A stretch of 64,000 nucleotides of DNA from an uncultured Prevotella sp. (GCA_946624005.1 CAMORS010000003.1:1-64000), one strand, 5' to 3'; counted from the stretch's first letter, positions 51,564 to 61,546 are shown. The notes: a model not told the origin generated them from the letters alone. Program-made: numbers and translations.

Positions 51564-54260
51564 TTATTGCGGGCAGAGGAAGTTGACGATGCCCTTCATG
51601 ATGGCTGCCCTCTTGCGGTAGGAAGTGATACACTCGAAGGGGAAGCCCATGGTGAACGAGCGGTAGTCGCGGCCGTTGTAAGCCACGGCCGCCGAATTGC
51701 CAGAGGCATAGACCATGGCGCTGAAGGCAGGTTCGAGAGGCTTCAGGATGTCGGTGGCCGTTGCCGCATAGTGGTCTTCGTTGAGCGTGCGGTGGAACAC
51801 CATGTCCGTTCCCAGTCCGGTGACGGTAGAGTCGGCATAGATACGCGTGGCACCTGCCGCCTTGAGCTTGAGGATATTTGCGACGAAGGCCGAGTCGGCA
51901 CCATGGCGCATGTCGGAGCCTACGTAGGCACCGCTCACCATCAGTGCACCGCCGCTGTGGGCATAGCGTGTGAGCCGTTCCTGCATCTTGCGGCTGAACG
52001 TCTTGTAGGGTAGGAGAGCGTTGCCGTCGTCCTTTTCCAGTCCGAGTATCACGTCGACGACATGATACTTCTGCAGGTCGATGTCGCCCTTCTCCACCAC
52101 ATCCGACGAGCAGGATGCAACGTTGAAGTGGAGCAGGTTCTTCATCGCCTCGGTATGGGTATAGGTATAGTTGAAGTCGTTGCCGGCGATGAAGCTGCCC
52201 TGCCATTCCTGGCCGCTGTAGCCCAGTCCGCCGGGGCCTTCGATACCTATCTTCTGCTTGTCGAAGCAGCGTTGCGTTCCGCTCCATCCTGCTGTTGGTC
52301 CGTAGCCTACGCCGGGGTCGATGTCGAAGTCGAAGCCTTGTTCCGTTTCCGTCTGTCGGGCGGCTGGTGCACAGACGCGGTGGAAGCCGTTGACAATCAT
52401 CATCGAATGGGTAGCCCCCGGATGATAGAGCGCCGACACCGTCTCAGAAGGGAAGCTCTCGCCGCCCTTGTTGACAGCCGCTACGCGGAAGTTGTAGACC
52501 ACGCCTGGCTGCAGACTCATCTTGCACGACGTTCCCTTGATGAGCGTACCGTTGTCGAACGAGCCAGTCCCGGCCGATGTGTAGACGATGTACTCGTCGG
52601 GAGCTGCCGATGGCTCCAGCTCGTCGGTTGTCGCTTGCCATGCTATCCTGACAATGTTGTTGTTCTGAAACTCCACGCTGAGCCCTTTAGGAGGCAACGG
52701 TGCCACGACGTACGACTTGGAATGAGCCTGTGCGGTGAACTTCAGGATGCCCTTGTAGATGCTGCGTGCCAAGATGAATCGGAACTTCGGGTCTTGAGCC
52801 AGCATCATGTCGGGGAAGCTCTGGTGGGAGAGTGTCTCGATGATGGTCGACGGTGCATAAGGGCAGCGGGTTTCCGAATAGTTGGCGTCGCGCAGTTCGC
52901 GGACGGGCCAGCTGCCGAGATAGTGCGTCAGATCGTTCTGGATGCTGCCGAGAGCCATGTTCATGAGCGTCTTTGAAGCCTCTCTCGAGATGCCCGATGG
53001 CAGGATGCCGTTGCTCGAGTTGGTGGTGCATACCCCTAACGAGCCGTAGACCGATGTATAGTCGTCGTGGTAGCCGGCATCGCTGTGGACGGCCACGGAG
53101 AGCTCTATGGGCACGCGCAGTCCGGCGGAGTCGGGCACATAGCATGATCCGCCGCTGAGCCAGTTGGACATATACGAGCGTGCATTGATGTCGTCGCGGT
53201 AGTCGTCGGCGCCAGCCTTGGTGCTATATATATAATAAGGTGCACCGGCCCATTGCGCATAATAGCGTGCCCCCTCAAAACTTCGGGGCATGCCGCTGAT
53301 GGTGTCGCCACGCTCGATGTTGCCCATCCCACCGCCGAAGCGTACGGCATCGGCCACGACGACGCCTTTGTGTGCACTCTCGTTGCTCAGCACGACGCGG
53401 TTGCGCTCGCTGTTGCCCTTCTCAAACTCGAAGGTGCCGAGGTAGACCCATGTGCCGCCACCCATCTGCTGGTTGACGAGAAACTGTGTGGCCTGTCCCT
53501 GATGGTAGACGGTGTAGTGGGCGTCGTCGACCGTGTTGTCGCGGTCGGGATAGCTCACATAGACGGCATAGCGCCCTGCTTCGGGCAGCGAGGGTTGGTA
53601 GGTGATGGTGCTGGTGGGCGTCTTAGCCGCTTGTGCCATGCGTGCTGTGCCAGCCTCGAAGGGATTCTCGCCGTCGTGGTATCGGCCCGTGTGGAAGGCA
53701 AAGCCCCTTGTCCCTGCATCCTCCCACCGGCCCTGTTGCGACGAGAGCTCGGCATAGCCGTCGCGGTCGCCGTCGTTGTCGACAATCACCTCGTGGCGCT
53801 GCCAGTCGCGTTCGCGAGGAACGAAGACGTTGGCCCCAGCCTTCTCGAGCATGGGCAGGAGGAATGGTACAACGATGGTCTGTGTGAAGAGGTCCTCGGT
53901 GGTGCCGAAGAGGAAGGGTCGCTGCCATTTCCACTGCAGCTTCTCCTGGTCGTAGTAGCGTCCGTGACTGGGCCACAGGGTGATGTGCCGGTTGTAGAGA
54001 CCTTGGGGGATGGAGTAGGGGATGGATATGTTTCTGACCCACGGCTGGCCATCGTATTCGATGCCCTGCCACAGGTTGTCGGTGTTCTTTGGTTTTCTTC
54101 GCTCTGTCTCGGTGGCAGCTGGTTGCTTGCCGTCTGTCTGAGAGGGCGCGACAGCAGGCTGGCGACTCTTGTCAACCGTCACATGCTTAGTGCCGCATGC
54201 AGCCAAGAGGAAGCATACGGCAACCAACAGGACCGTTCTGATGCTATGATTGTCAGTCAT
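51564..54260 (-). CDS. Lipoprotein with amidase_3-like domain split by a golvesin-type domain, plus FnIII
   Basis: 898 aa; lipobox LLAAC gives Cys22. Zinc-amidase signatures are spread out: PSHGRYYD (His99), GTTEDLFTQTIVVPFLLPMLEKAGANVFVPRERD (Glu122), ELSVAVHSDAG (His392) and STIIETLSHQSFPD (Glu475). This matches the order His-Glu-His-Glu of N-acetylmuramoyl-L-alanine amidases. Between the halves, residues ~180-315 form a golvesin/xanthan-lyase C-terminal-like beta domain (AGRYAVYVSYP...GGTWVYLGTFEFEKG...VVVADAVRFGGG). A fibronectin type III domain follows (~525-615), then a C-terminal ~270-residue region of unknown type that may be a Rossmann-like or GATase-like fold. Probably a periplasmic or surface cell-wall hydrolase. 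Overlaps the acyltransferase gene by 8 bp. Confidence 0.8.
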   Translation of the reverse strand: MTDNHSIRTVLLVAVCFLLAACGTKHVTVDKSRQPAVAPSQTDGKQPAATETERRKPKNTDNLWQGIEYDGQPWVRNISIPYSIPQGLYNRHITLWPSHGRYYDQEKLQWKWQRPFLFGTTEDLFTQTIVVPFLLPMLEKAGANVFVPRERDWQRHEVIVDNDGDRDGYAELSSQQGRWEDAGTRGFAFHTGRYHDGENPFEAGTARMAQAAKTPTSTITYQPSLPEAGRYAVYVSYPDRDNTVDDAHYTVYHQGQATQFLVNQQMGGGTWVYLGTFEFEKGNSERNRVVLSNESAHKGVVVADAVRFGGGMGNIERGDTISGMPRSFEGARYYAQWAGAPYYIYSTKAGADDYRDDINARSYMSNWLSGGSCYVPDSAGLRVPIELSVAVHSDAGYHDDYTSVYGSLGVCTTNSSNGILPSGISREASKTLMNMALGSIQNDLTHYLGSWPVRELRDANYSETRCPYAPSTIIETLSHQSFPDMMLAQDPKFRFILARSIYKGILKFTAQAHSKSYVVAPLPPKGLSVEFQNNNIVRIAWQATTDELEPSAAPDEYIVYTSAGTGSFDNGTLIKGTSCKMSLQPGVVYNFRVAAVNKGGESFPSETVSALYHPGATHSMMIVNGFHRVCAPAARQTETEQGFDFDIDPGVGYGPTAGWSGTQRCFDKQKIGIEGPGGLGYSGQEWQGSFIAGNDFNYTYTHTEAMKNLLHFNVASCSSDVVEKGDIDLQKYHVVDVILGLEKDDGNALLPYKTFSRKMQERLTRYAHSGGALMVSGAYVGSDMRHGADSAFVANILKLKAAGATRIYADSTVTGLGTDMVFHRTLNEDHYAATATDILKPLEPAFSAMVYASGNSAAVAYNGRDYRSFTMGFPFECITSYRKRAAIMKGIVNFLCPQ

Positions 54261-54807
54261 CGCCGATGGTGAATTTCTCTGGATATTTGCCTTTGCAACC
54301 CCTGAAATACTCCTTGATCATGCGCATCTCGCCCTCCACATCGCCTGTAGGAATGATGCTCTTGGTGCAGGCGATGTGCTTGCGCTCGTAGTCGAGGGCG
54401 TAGAGGAGGATGGGAATGCCGGCCTTCCATGCAATGAAATAGAAGCCCCGTTTCCATTCGGCATTCCTCGACCGTGTGCCTTCGGGTGTGATGCAAAGGT
54501 TGAATGTCTTTTCCCTGCGAGCTGTTTCTGCCAAGTTATCGGTCATGCTGTTGTTCTTTGAGCGATACACAGGTATTCCCCCGATGCGCCGGAAGAATGT
54601 TCCGAGCGGTCCGCGGAACCATTCTTTCTTCATCAGGAACCCAATGCGCAACCCCTCGGCCCTCATATATAGCTGGCCGAGGATAAAGTCCCAGTTGCTG
54701 GTGTGGGGTGCAAGGCAGATGATGTATTTGTCAGGATGGACAACTGTTATTTCCTTTGTCCATCCCATCTGTTTATACAAGATCCATTGGCAGAAACGCT
54801 GTATCAT
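54253..54807 (-). CDS. PlsC-like acyltransferase
   Basis: 184 aa, short for the family (usually 200-250). The catalytic HX4D motif is in CLAPHTSNWDF (about residues 35-40), and the substrate-binding ITPEGTRSR block at about 107-114 follows the GGIPVYR motif. These enzymes transfer acyl chains to lysophosphatidate or related lipids at the inner membrane. No clear N-terminal membrane helix is seen. It is in the operon with the amidase-like gene downstream and a 90-aa protein upstream (7-bp gap). Confidence 0.88.
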   Translation of the reverse strand: MIQRFCQWILYKQMGWTKEITVVHPDKYIICLAPHTSNWDFILGQLYMRAEGLRIGFLMKKEWFRGPLGTFFRRIGGIPVYRSKNNSMTDNLAETARREKTFNLCITPEGTRSRNAEWKRGFYFIAWKAGIPILLYALDYERKHIACTKSIIPTGDVEGEMRMIKEYFRGCKGKYPEKFTIGDD

Positions 54808-54814
54808 GCTTTGT

Positions 54815-55087
54815 TCAGTGGATGTTTAGAATCTGGTCGACTATTTCGCTGGCCTGTTTGTTGAAATTCTCAATCAGGTCTTTGTAATAATCTTTCTGCC
54901 TGATACCTGGTTCTGGGTGAGAGATACGGTTGACGTAATTGTCCTGCAATTGCACAATCGAGCCAACGAGTGCTGCAATGTTTTCAGTGTTGTAGCTGCT
55001 GGCATTGAGCGATGCGGCTGCACATTCTGCAAAAAGTTCTTCGCAGACGTAGTGGATTGTTCTTTTTAAAATTCGTTTTTTTGCCAT
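54815..55087 (-). CDS. 90-aa alpha-helical protein of unknown function
   Basis: MAKKRILKRTIHYVCEELFAECAAASLNAS... is soluble and helical, with no motif recognised. First gene of the minus-strand operon running to the PP2C-like gene; the acyltransferase gene starts 7 bp downstream. It resembles small conserved Bacteroidales proteins in composition, but no function can be named. Confidence 0.75.
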   Translation of the reverse strand: MAKKRILKRTIHYVCEELFAECAAASLNASSYNTENIAALVGSIVQLQDNYVNRISHPEPGIRQKDYYKDLIENFNKQASEIVDQILNIH

Positions 55088-55103
55088 AGTGGTAAGAGTT
55101 ACT

Positions 55104-55127
55104 TGTCAAGTTGACATGGCAAATATA
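55104..55127 (-). promoter_or_regulatory. Putative promoter -7 element and palindrome upstream of the 90-aa gene
   Basis: On the minus strand TATATTTG (55120-55127) fits the -7 consensus; TTTG at 55144-55147 is only 16 bp away, short of the usual 19. Just downstream, TGTCAAGTTGACA (55104-55116) is a perfect 13-bp palindrome, well placed as an operator between start site and gene. Confidence 0.35.
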
Positions 55128-55198
55128 AGAATAAAAATCGAAACAAAAGCAATTTCTTGCAAAAAAAAACATTTTTATCTTTAATTTTATCTGAAATC

Positions 55199-55230
55199 TT
55201 TCCAAAATTCGCAAAAAAGCAGTAATTTTG
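55199..55230 (+). promoter_or_regulatory. Putative promoter of pfp
   Basis: TAATTTTG at 55223-55230 matches the -7 consensus; TTTC at 55199-55202, 20 bp upstream, is a one-mismatch -33 element. The ATG of pfp is at 55288. Confidence 0.5.
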
Positions 55231-55287
55231 CACCCAATATTTTGCAAAAGAAGTTTTTAGATAACATCAAAAATAAGTATTAGTAAA

Positions 55288-56931
55288 ATGGAAAAAAGTG
55301 CATTGCAATTGGCACGTGCATCCTATCAGCCCAAACTCCCCAAGGCGCTGCAGGGTGCGGTAAAGGTAGAAGAAGGCGCTCTGACTCAGAGTGCAGGTAA
55401 TCAGGAAGACATCAAGGCTTTGTTCCCCAACACTTACGGGATGCCGCTCATCCGCTTTGTGGAAGGTGGCGAAGAGGTTCACGCCCGCATGAATGTGGGT
55501 GTCATCCTCAGCGGCGGTCAGGCTCCTGGCGGTCATAACGTCATCACCGGACTGTTTGACATGCTGAAGAAGATGAACCCCGAAAACCGGCTCTACGGCT
55601 TCCTCATGGGTCCCAGCGGACTGGTCAACCATGAGTATATCGAGCTGACTGCCGACATCATCGACGACTATCGCAACACGGGTGGTTTCGACATGATTGG
55701 TTCGGGCCGCACCAAGCTCGAAGAGGTGGATCAGTTTGAGAAAGGACTGGAAATCATCCGTGAGCTCGACATCAAGGCCATCGTCATTATCGGTGGTGAC
55801 GACTCGAACACCAACGCCTGCGTCCTGGCTGAATACTATGCAGCCAAGAACTACGGCGTGCAGGTGATCGGCTGCCCCAAGACCATCGACGGCGACTTGA
55901 AGAACGATCAGATTGAGGCCTCCTTCGGCTTCGATACCGCATGTAAGGTCTATTCAGAGCTGATTGGCAATATCGAGCGCGACTGCAACTCGGCCCGCAA
56001 ATACTGGCACTTCATCAAGGTGATGGGCCGTTCGGCCAGTCATATCGCCCTGGAAGTGGCCCTGCAGACACAGCCCAACGTGTGTCTTATCTCTGAGGAA
56101 GTAGAGCAGAAAGACATGTCGCTGAACGATGTCGTCGACTATATCGTCGACTCAGTGCTGCGCCGCGCTGCCGACGGCAACAACTTCGGAACCGTCATCA
56201 TCCCTGAAGGACTTATCGAGTTCATCCCCCATATCAAGCGACTCATTGCCCAGCTCAACGAGATTCTGGCCATGCCCGAGTCGTACAACCTGACCGTGTC
56301 GCGCAACGACCTGATTGACTTCATCAAGTCGCAGCTCACCGACGAGAACCTCCTCGTGTTCAACGCCCTTCCGATGAACGTTGCCCGTCAGCTGGCATTC
56401 GACCGCGACCCCCACGGCAACGTGCAGGTATCACAGATTGAGACCGAGAAGCTGCTGGCAACGATGGTGGCTCAGCGCGTGGAGAAATTCAAGCGCTGGG
56501 GACGCTACTCAGGCAAGTTCTCGTCGCAGACCCACTTCTTCGGCTACGAAGGCCGTTGCGCAGCACCTTCCAACTACGATGCCGACTACTGCTATTCGCT
56601 GGGCCTGAGTGCCGCCCACCTCATCGCTGCCGGCAAGACAGGATATATGGCCATCGTGAAGAACACCACGAAGCCCGTGGAGGAATGGGAAGCTGGCGGT
56701 GTGCCCATCACGATGATGATGAACATGGAGCGCCGCAAGGGTAAGATGAAGCCCGTCATCCGCAAAGCATTGGTCGACCTCAACGGCAAACCGTTCAAAA
56801 CCTTTGCCGCTCACCGCGACCGCTGGGCCTACGACACAGCTTACGTCTACCCCGGACCTATCCAGTATTGGGGACCGCGCGAGGTGTGCGACCGCCCGAC
56901 CATGACGCTCAAGCTGGAACAAGAGCAATAA
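55288..56931 (+). CDS. pfp: Diphosphate-dependent phosphofructokinase (PPi-PFK)
   Basis: 547 aa, the length of long-form PPi-PFKs. [13 protein letters not shown] (about 72-84) binds phosphate; GGDDSNTNA (about 170-178) and [10 protein letters not shown] (about 197-206) are the diagnostic pair. The Asp of GGDD and the Lys of PKTID favour pyrophosphate over ATP. It interconverts fructose 6-phosphate and fructose 1,6-bisphosphate reversibly in glycolysis in the cytoplasm. The GH25 lysozyme gene begins at the base right after its stop codon. Confidence 0.95.
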   Translation: MEKSALQLARASYQPKLPKALQGAVKVEEGALTQSAGNQEDIKALFPNTYGMPLIRFVEGGEEVHARMNVGVILSGGQAPGGHNVITGLFDMLKKMNPENRLYGFLMGPSGLVNHEYIELTADIIDDYRNTGGFDMIGSGRTKLEEVDQFEKGLEIIRELDIKAIVIIGGDDSNTNACVLAEYYAAKNYGVQVIGCPKTIDGDLKNDQIEASFGFDTACKVYSELIGNIERDCNSARKYWHFIKVMGRSASHIALEVALQTQPNVCLISEEVEQKDMSLNDVVDYIVDSVLRRAADGNNFGTVIIPEGLIEFIPHIKRLIAQLNEILAMPESYNLTVSRNDLIDFIKSQLTDENLLVFNALPMNVARQLAFDRDPHGNVQVSQIETEKLLATMVAQRVEKFKRWGRYSGKFSSQTHFFGYEGRCAAPSNYDADYCYSLGLSAAHLIAAGKTGYMAIVKNTTKPVEEWEAGGVPITMMMNMERRKGKMKPVIRKALVDLNGKPFKTFAAHRDRWAYDTAYVYPGPIQYWGPREVCDRPTMTLKLEQEQ

Positions 56932-57756
56932 ATGAAAAAGAAAACGACGACGAAAGCCACCGCGAAGCGTGCAAAGTCGCGGAAGAACAACCACCTGAGC
57001 CGTATGCCTCGTTGGGCATGGGCTCTGGGTGGTGTGGCTGTCGTCGCCGTCTATGTCTGGCTGTTCTATTACTTCTTTGTCGGTCCTTTCGGCTTCCGTT
57101 GGCGAGCCCTCTATGGCGATGCCAAATATCCCACGGGCTACGAGATACGGGGCATCGACATCAGCCACTATCAGGGCAACATCGACTGGGAAGAGCTTCA
57201 ACATGCCATGATTGAGAAGTGCCCCATCCGCTTCGTCATGATCAAGGCTACCGAAGGCAGTTCCAGGCTCGACCCCAACTTCAACGATAATTTCCGGCAA
57301 GCCCGCGAGTATGGCTTCATCCGCGGTGCCTACCACTTCTGGAGCAATCGCTCCACGGCTCGCGACCAGGCAAACTTCTTCCTGAAGAAAGTACATCTGC
57401 AAGAAGGCGACCTGCCGCCCGTGCTCGATGTGGAGCACAAGCCCGACGATATGTCGGTGGAGGACTTCCGCCGCGAAATCCTCACGTGGCTCCATGTCGT
57501 GGAAGACAAATACCACGTGAAGCCCATCATCTATACCTATTATAAATTTAAGGTTAACTATTTAGGTACGCCCGTTTTCGACGACTATCCCTATTGGATA
57601 GCCCACTACTATGTCGACGAGGTGGAATACAACGGGCCGTGGAAGTTCTGGCAGCACACCGACGCCGGACGTCTGCCAGGCATCAAAGGCTACGTCGACT
57701 TCAACCTTTACAACGGCAGCTACTACGACCTGAAGCAGCTCTGCATCAAGCGCTGA
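56932..57756 (+). CDS. GH25 lysozyme (muramidase), membrane-anchored
   Basis: 274 aa. A basic N-terminus and one transmembrane helix (about 29-50, WALGGVAVVAVYVWLFYYFF) precede a GH25 domain from about 72. Conserved GH25 pieces are GIDISHYQGNIDW, FVMIKATEG, GAYHFW, LPPVLDVEHKP, IIYTYYKF, YPYWIAHYY, WQHTDAG and GYVDFNLYNG. It cleaves beta-1,4 bonds between MurNAc and GlcNAc. The anchor places it in the periplasm on the inner membrane, suggesting a cell-wall remodelling role. Immediately adjacent to pfp (TAA then ATG), so probably co-transcribed with it. Confidence 0.93.
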   Translation: MKKKTTTKATAKRAKSRKNNHLSRMPRWAWALGGVAVVAVYVWLFYYFFVGPFGFRWRALYGDAKYPTGYEIRGIDISHYQGNIDWEELQHAMIEKCPIRFVMIKATEGSSRLDPNFNDNFRQAREYGFIRGAYHFWSNRSTARDQANFFLKKVHLQEGDLPPVLDVEHKPDDMSVEDFRREILTWLHVVEDKYHVKPIIYTYYKFKVNYLGTPVFDDYPYWIAHYYVDEVEYNGPWKFWQHTDAGRLPGIKGYVDFNLYNGSYYDLKQLCIKR

Positions 57757-57777
57757 CTATCTCACACGCCTTCGCCG

Positions 57778-58662
57778 CTATTCGGTGCAAAACTCCAGCA
57801 TGCACCAATCGTTCTCGCTACTGCTCATGGTGAGACGCATCCCCAACTGCCCTGCTTTCTCGGCAATGCTCATGCCGTCTGCAACGTAAAAGCCGCTCAG
57901 GATGATGCTGGCCCCATGCGCCATCACCTCCTTCATCTTCGGAAGGTCGGCCAAAAGGATGTTACGGTTGATATTGGCCAACACTACGTCGAACACTCCC
58001 GATACATGCGACAGCACGTTGACGTCGCCAAGCAGTACGTCGATGTTTGTCACCCCATTGAGCTCGGCGTTGTGGCGCGTGTTGTCGGCACTCCATTCGT
58101 CGATGTCGTAGGCGACGACATCCTTGGCACCACATTTCGCGGCGACGATAGAGAGAATGCCCGTCCCACAGCCGCAGTCGAGAACTCGCTTGCCCTCCAG
58201 GTGCTGTCGCAGCAGACGTGAAACAATCATGCGTGTCGTCTCGTGGTTGCCCGTTCCGAAGGCTTGCTTGGCATCTATTGTTACGTCGATGACGTTAACG
58301 TCAGGTAGCTGTTGTGGCGCATGAATGGTGTCATGGATGATGCAACGGTTGTCTACGACGATAGGATCAAAGCCCTCTTCTTCCCAAGTGCTGTTCCAGT
58401 TCTCGTCGGGCACGTCGCTGACGGTGTAGCTCACGTTGACGCCCTCCATAGGCATGTCGGCCAATGCCTGGCGAAGGGATACTTCGTCGAAGGCTTCTTT
58501 TTGCACATATCCTTTCAAGCCATCGTCCGAATCCTCAAACGATTCGAAGCCTGCTTCTGCCGACAAGGCTGCAACAAGTTCGCGCGTCAGTTCCATCGTC
58601 GGTGTGTCGACAGGCAGTCCCTGACTGTCGGTAATCTTGAATTCTGCTACGTAGTATTTCAT
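57778..58662 (-). CDS. prmA: Ribosomal protein L11 methyltransferase
   Basis: 294 aa. The SAM-binding motif is VLDCGCGTGILSIVAAKCGAKDVVAYDIDEWSADN, preceded by AFGTGNHETTRMIVSRLL, both diagnostic for PrmA; VLANINRNILLADLP is the catalytic-site motif IV. The ~115-residue N-terminal part would be the L11-recognition domain. It trimethylates lysines and the N-terminus of ribosomal protein L11. Convergent with the GH25 gene, with only 21 bp between stops. Confidence 0.93.
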   Translation of the reverse strand: MKYYVAEFKITDSQGLPVDTPTMELTRELVAALSAEAGFESFEDSDDGLKGYVQKEAFDEVSLRQALADMPMEGVNVSYTVSDVPDENWNSTWEEEGFDPIVVDNRCIIHDTIHAPQQLPDVNVIDVTIDAKQAFGTGNHETTRMIVSRLLRQHLEGKRVLDCGCGTGILSIVAAKCGAKDVVAYDIDEWSADNTRHNAELNGVTNIDVLLGDVNVLSHVSGVFDVVLANINRNILLADLPKMKEVMAHGASIILSGFYVADGMSIAEKAGQLGMRLTMSSSENDWCMLEFCTE

Positions 58663-58841
58663 GTCTATTTTTCTTTAGTTGACGAGTTGTATCAAGACCT
58701 TTTTAGGGCATGTTTTGTTAAAAATCACATGCAAATTTACAAAAAATAGGGAAAAGCCTATCACGGATTAGGGAAAATCCGTATATTTGCATGAAATTTT
58801 ATCGTAATTTTGCACTGTGAACCAAAAAAACGCTTGAAAAT

Positions 58842-59885
58842 ATGAAGAAGAAAGTCCTGTTATCAGTCATCTTGGGAGCCCTGCCATTAGCAATGATGGC
58901 GCAAGACGACCTCTACTTCACCCCTAAGAAGGCGGCGAAGGAGGCAAAGAGCTCTGTTGAGAAGGAGAAGGTTGCCGACGACGGTCCGACCTACTGTAGT
59001 GGCAGCGACCGTAGCGACGACGAGTATAACCGGTTGGGTGAGTTCCGCAGCTACTATGAGAAGGTAGGTACCGACTCGCTTGGCAACGACATCATCGAAT
59101 TCCACCCTGGTAAGGGATACCAAGAAGAGTCCGATGAGTATCAGTACGACGAAGAGGACGACTTCTCGCTGAGTCGTCACATGAGCCGTTTCGAGGACAC
59201 CTATTGCCCCTACGACCCATGGCTCTTCTCCCGCTATGGCTTCGGGCCCTACTGGTGGGGCGCTCGCTACTATTGGGACTACTATCCCTGGTTCAGCAGC
59301 TGGTATGATCCCTGGTACAGCTACTACGGATGGTACTATCCCTGGTATTCGCACTGGTATTCGCCTTGGTACTACGGCTATTATGGCTGGGGCTATCCCT
59401 ATGGCTACTGGGGTGGTTATGGTGGCTATTGGGGTGGTTACGGCGGTGGCATCACCTACGTAGACCACGGATACAACCACGGCATCACCGGTACATCGGG
59501 TCACGGACATGTCTATCGCCCAGGCTTCGGAGGTCACGGCAATGGCAACTTCAGCGGTGCTCGCGGCAGCAATGGCAGTCGCCACTCGGCAAGCACCAGG
59601 AGCAACGGCAAGACGCGTCAGCGCGGTACGTTCGGCGGCAATCGCTCTGGTTCGAAGAATACATGGAGCGTTCCTGATCGAAACAACACCTATGAGGCAC
59701 CTCGGACATCCAGCTTTGGCGGCAGCTCGCGCACGAAGGACAGCAACTTTGGCGGCGGCTCGGGCAGCACATATAGCGGCGGTTCGTATGGCGGCGGTCA
59801 CAGTGGCGGCAGCTTCGGCGGCGGCGGTGGAACACGCAGCGGCGGCGGAGGTTCGCATGGCGGAGGCTTCAGCGGGCGCAGATAA
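58842..59885 (+). CDS. Secreted Tyr/Trp- then Gly/Ser-rich low-complexity protein
   Basis: 347 aa. The signal peptide ends AMMAQ. Residues ~25-125 are acidic (EYQYDEEDDFSLSRH). About 126-205 are an extreme Tyr/Trp/Pro/Gly stretch (YPWFSSWYDPWYSYYGWYY and so on). The C-terminal 140 residues are Gly/Ser/Arg/His-rich and repetitive (GGGSGST, GGGGTRSGGG). There are Cys residues near 56 and 119. No family was recognised; resemblance is only to composition-biased secreted or adhesive proteins. The OmpP1-like gene follows after 42 bp in the same direction. Upstream, TAATTTTG at 58805 resembles a -7 element. Confidence 0.75.
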   Translation: MKKKVLLSVILGALPLAMMAQDDLYFTPKKAAKEAKSSVEKEKVADDGPTYCSGSDRSDDEYNRLGEFRSYYEKVGTDSLGNDIIEFHPGKGYQEESDEYQYDEEDDFSLSRHMSRFEDTYCPYDPWLFSRYGFGPYWWGARYYWDYYPWFSSWYDPWYSYYGWYYPWYSHWYSPWYYGYYGWGYPYGYWGGYGGYWGGYGGGITYVDHGYNHGITGTSGHGHVYRPGFGGHGNGNFSGARGSNGSRHSASTRSNGKTRQRGTFGGNRSGSKNTWSVPDRNNTYEAPRTSSFGGSSRTKDSNFGGGSGSTYSGGSYGGGHSGGSFGGGGGTRSGGGGSHGGGFSGRR

Positions 59886-59927
59886 TAATTAAAGGAATCC
59901 CGAAATATCGTAATCCCGAAAAATAAA

Positions 59928-61520
59928 ATGAACACAATCAATATGAAGAAGATTTTATTCGCGCTGACCATGCTGGCCGCAGTGCCTGCAGCAGCACAAG
60001 AGACGTATGAGAATGCCAACATTGCGACCGACGACCTCAACGGGACAGCCCGCTTCGTCGCCATGGGTGGTGCAATGGAAGCCTTAGGGGCAGACATCTC
60101 TACCATATCGACCAACCCGGCAGGTATCGGACTCTTCCGGCACTCGACCATCAATGCCACAGCTGGCTTCGTGAGTCAGCAAGATGCCAGCGACTTCGAC
60201 TGGAGCAAGAAGACGAGTATGAGCTTCGACCAGATAGGCTTTGTCTATTCGAAGCAGTCGGGACCGCAGTCGTTCCTGAACTTCGGCTTCAACTACCACA
60301 AGAGTCGCAACTTCAACCACATCCTTTCGGCTGCCAACAGTCTCAACGGAGCTTCGCAAAACAAGCTCTCGTACATCAAGGGGGCTGAGGACTGCTTTGG
60401 ACTGGAAGACGACGGTGGCGTATGGATTGGCGACGGCAATGCCTACAGCCAGCTCGACTACCTCTATTACAATGTCCTGCTGCCTGATGCCAACGACGGT
60501 AACTTCTACTACAACGATGCCAAGGGCTACAATATGATTCGTGGGCAGAAAGGCTACATCGGTGAATACGACTTCAATTTCAGCGGCAACATCAACAACC
60601 GCTGGTTCCTCGGAATTACTGTGGGTATCAAGGACGTCAACTACAAGAGCTACAGCGAGTATCGCGAGTCGCTGGTTGATGCCAGCAACAACAGCGTCGG
60701 CGATGTCCTCGTCAGCGACGAGCGCTATATCGATGGCGCGGGCTTCAATGTAAAGTTTGGTGCCATCTACCGCCCCATTGAGGAGTCGCCTTTCCGCATC
60801 GGACTGTATGTCCACACGCCGACGTTCTATGACCTGACAACAGAGAACTTAACATTCATTACCAATAAAACGAGTGTTGGATTATATATAAACGAACCAA
60901 AATCCAGCTCTGAGCGCTACAAGTTCAAGCTCTACACACCGTGGAAGTTTGGCATCTCGTTGGGACATACCATCGGCAACATGGTCGCTCTGGGAGCTAC
61001 CTACGAATATAGCGACTATGGTTCGATAGACAGCCGTGTGAACACGGGCGGTGGATACGACTGGTATTACGACGAATACTGGGAAGACAGCGAGAGCGAT
61101 CGCGTGATGAACAACCACACCGAGTCGACCCTGAAGGGAGTAAGCACCTTCAAGGTGGGTGCCGAACTGAAGGCCGACGAACACTTTGCCGTGCGTCTGG
61201 GTTACAACTACATCAGTCCGATGTACAACCTCGACGGCTTCAAGAATGGTGCTCTCGACAGTCCGGGCAGTTACTACGCCTCGGCCACTGACTATACCAA
61301 CTGGAAGGCAACCAACCGTCTGACGGCAGGTATCGGTGTCAACTTCGACAAGCTCTCTTTGGACCTTGCCTACCAGTATGCCATCACGAAGGGTGAGTTC
61401 TCGCCGTTCATGGGCTATGAAGCTGCTGCCGGTAGCGACCTGACGGACAATTTCGCCACCATCACCAATGTCGACAACAAGCGTCATCAGCTGTTGCTCA
61501 CCTTGGGCTACCACTTCTAA
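59928..61520 (+). CDS. OmpP1/FadL-family outer-membrane transport protein
   Basis: 530 aa; a start at Met6 (59943, MKKILFALTMLAAVPAAAQ) gives a cleaner signal peptide and may be the real one. After the signal, NIATDDLNGTARFVAMGGAMEALGADISTISTNPAGIGLFR is the hallmark N-terminal plug or hatch segment of FadL/OmpP1 proteins, followed by beta-strand sequence to the C-terminal LLLTLGYHF with terminal Phe. FadL homologues pass hydrophobic compounds across the outer membrane; the substrate here is unknown. A strong intrinsic terminator follows. Confidence 0.86.
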   Translation: MNTINMKKILFALTMLAAVPAAAQETYENANIATDDLNGTARFVAMGGAMEALGADISTISTNPAGIGLFRHSTINATAGFVSQQDASDFDWSKKTSMSFDQIGFVYSKQSGPQSFLNFGFNYHKSRNFNHILSAANSLNGASQNKLSYIKGAEDCFGLEDDGGVWIGDGNAYSQLDYLYYNVLLPDANDGNFYYNDAKGYNMIRGQKGYIGEYDFNFSGNINNRWFLGITVGIKDVNYKSYSEYRESLVDASNNSVGDVLVSDERYIDGAGFNVKFGAIYRPIEESPFRIGLYVHTPTFYDLTTENLTFITNKTSVGLYINEPKSSSERYKFKLYTPWKFGISLGHTIGNMVALGATYEYSDYGSIDSRVNTGGGYDWYYDEYWEDSESDRVMNNHTESTLKGVSTFKVGAELKADEHFAVRLGYNYISPMYNLDGFKNGALDSPGSYYASATDYTNWKATNRLTAGIGVNFDKLSLDLAYQYAITKGEFSPFMGYEAAAGSDLTDNFATITNVDNKRHQLLLTLGYHF

Positions 61521-61546
61521 CGTCGGAGATTCTCTTTGGCAAGCAT

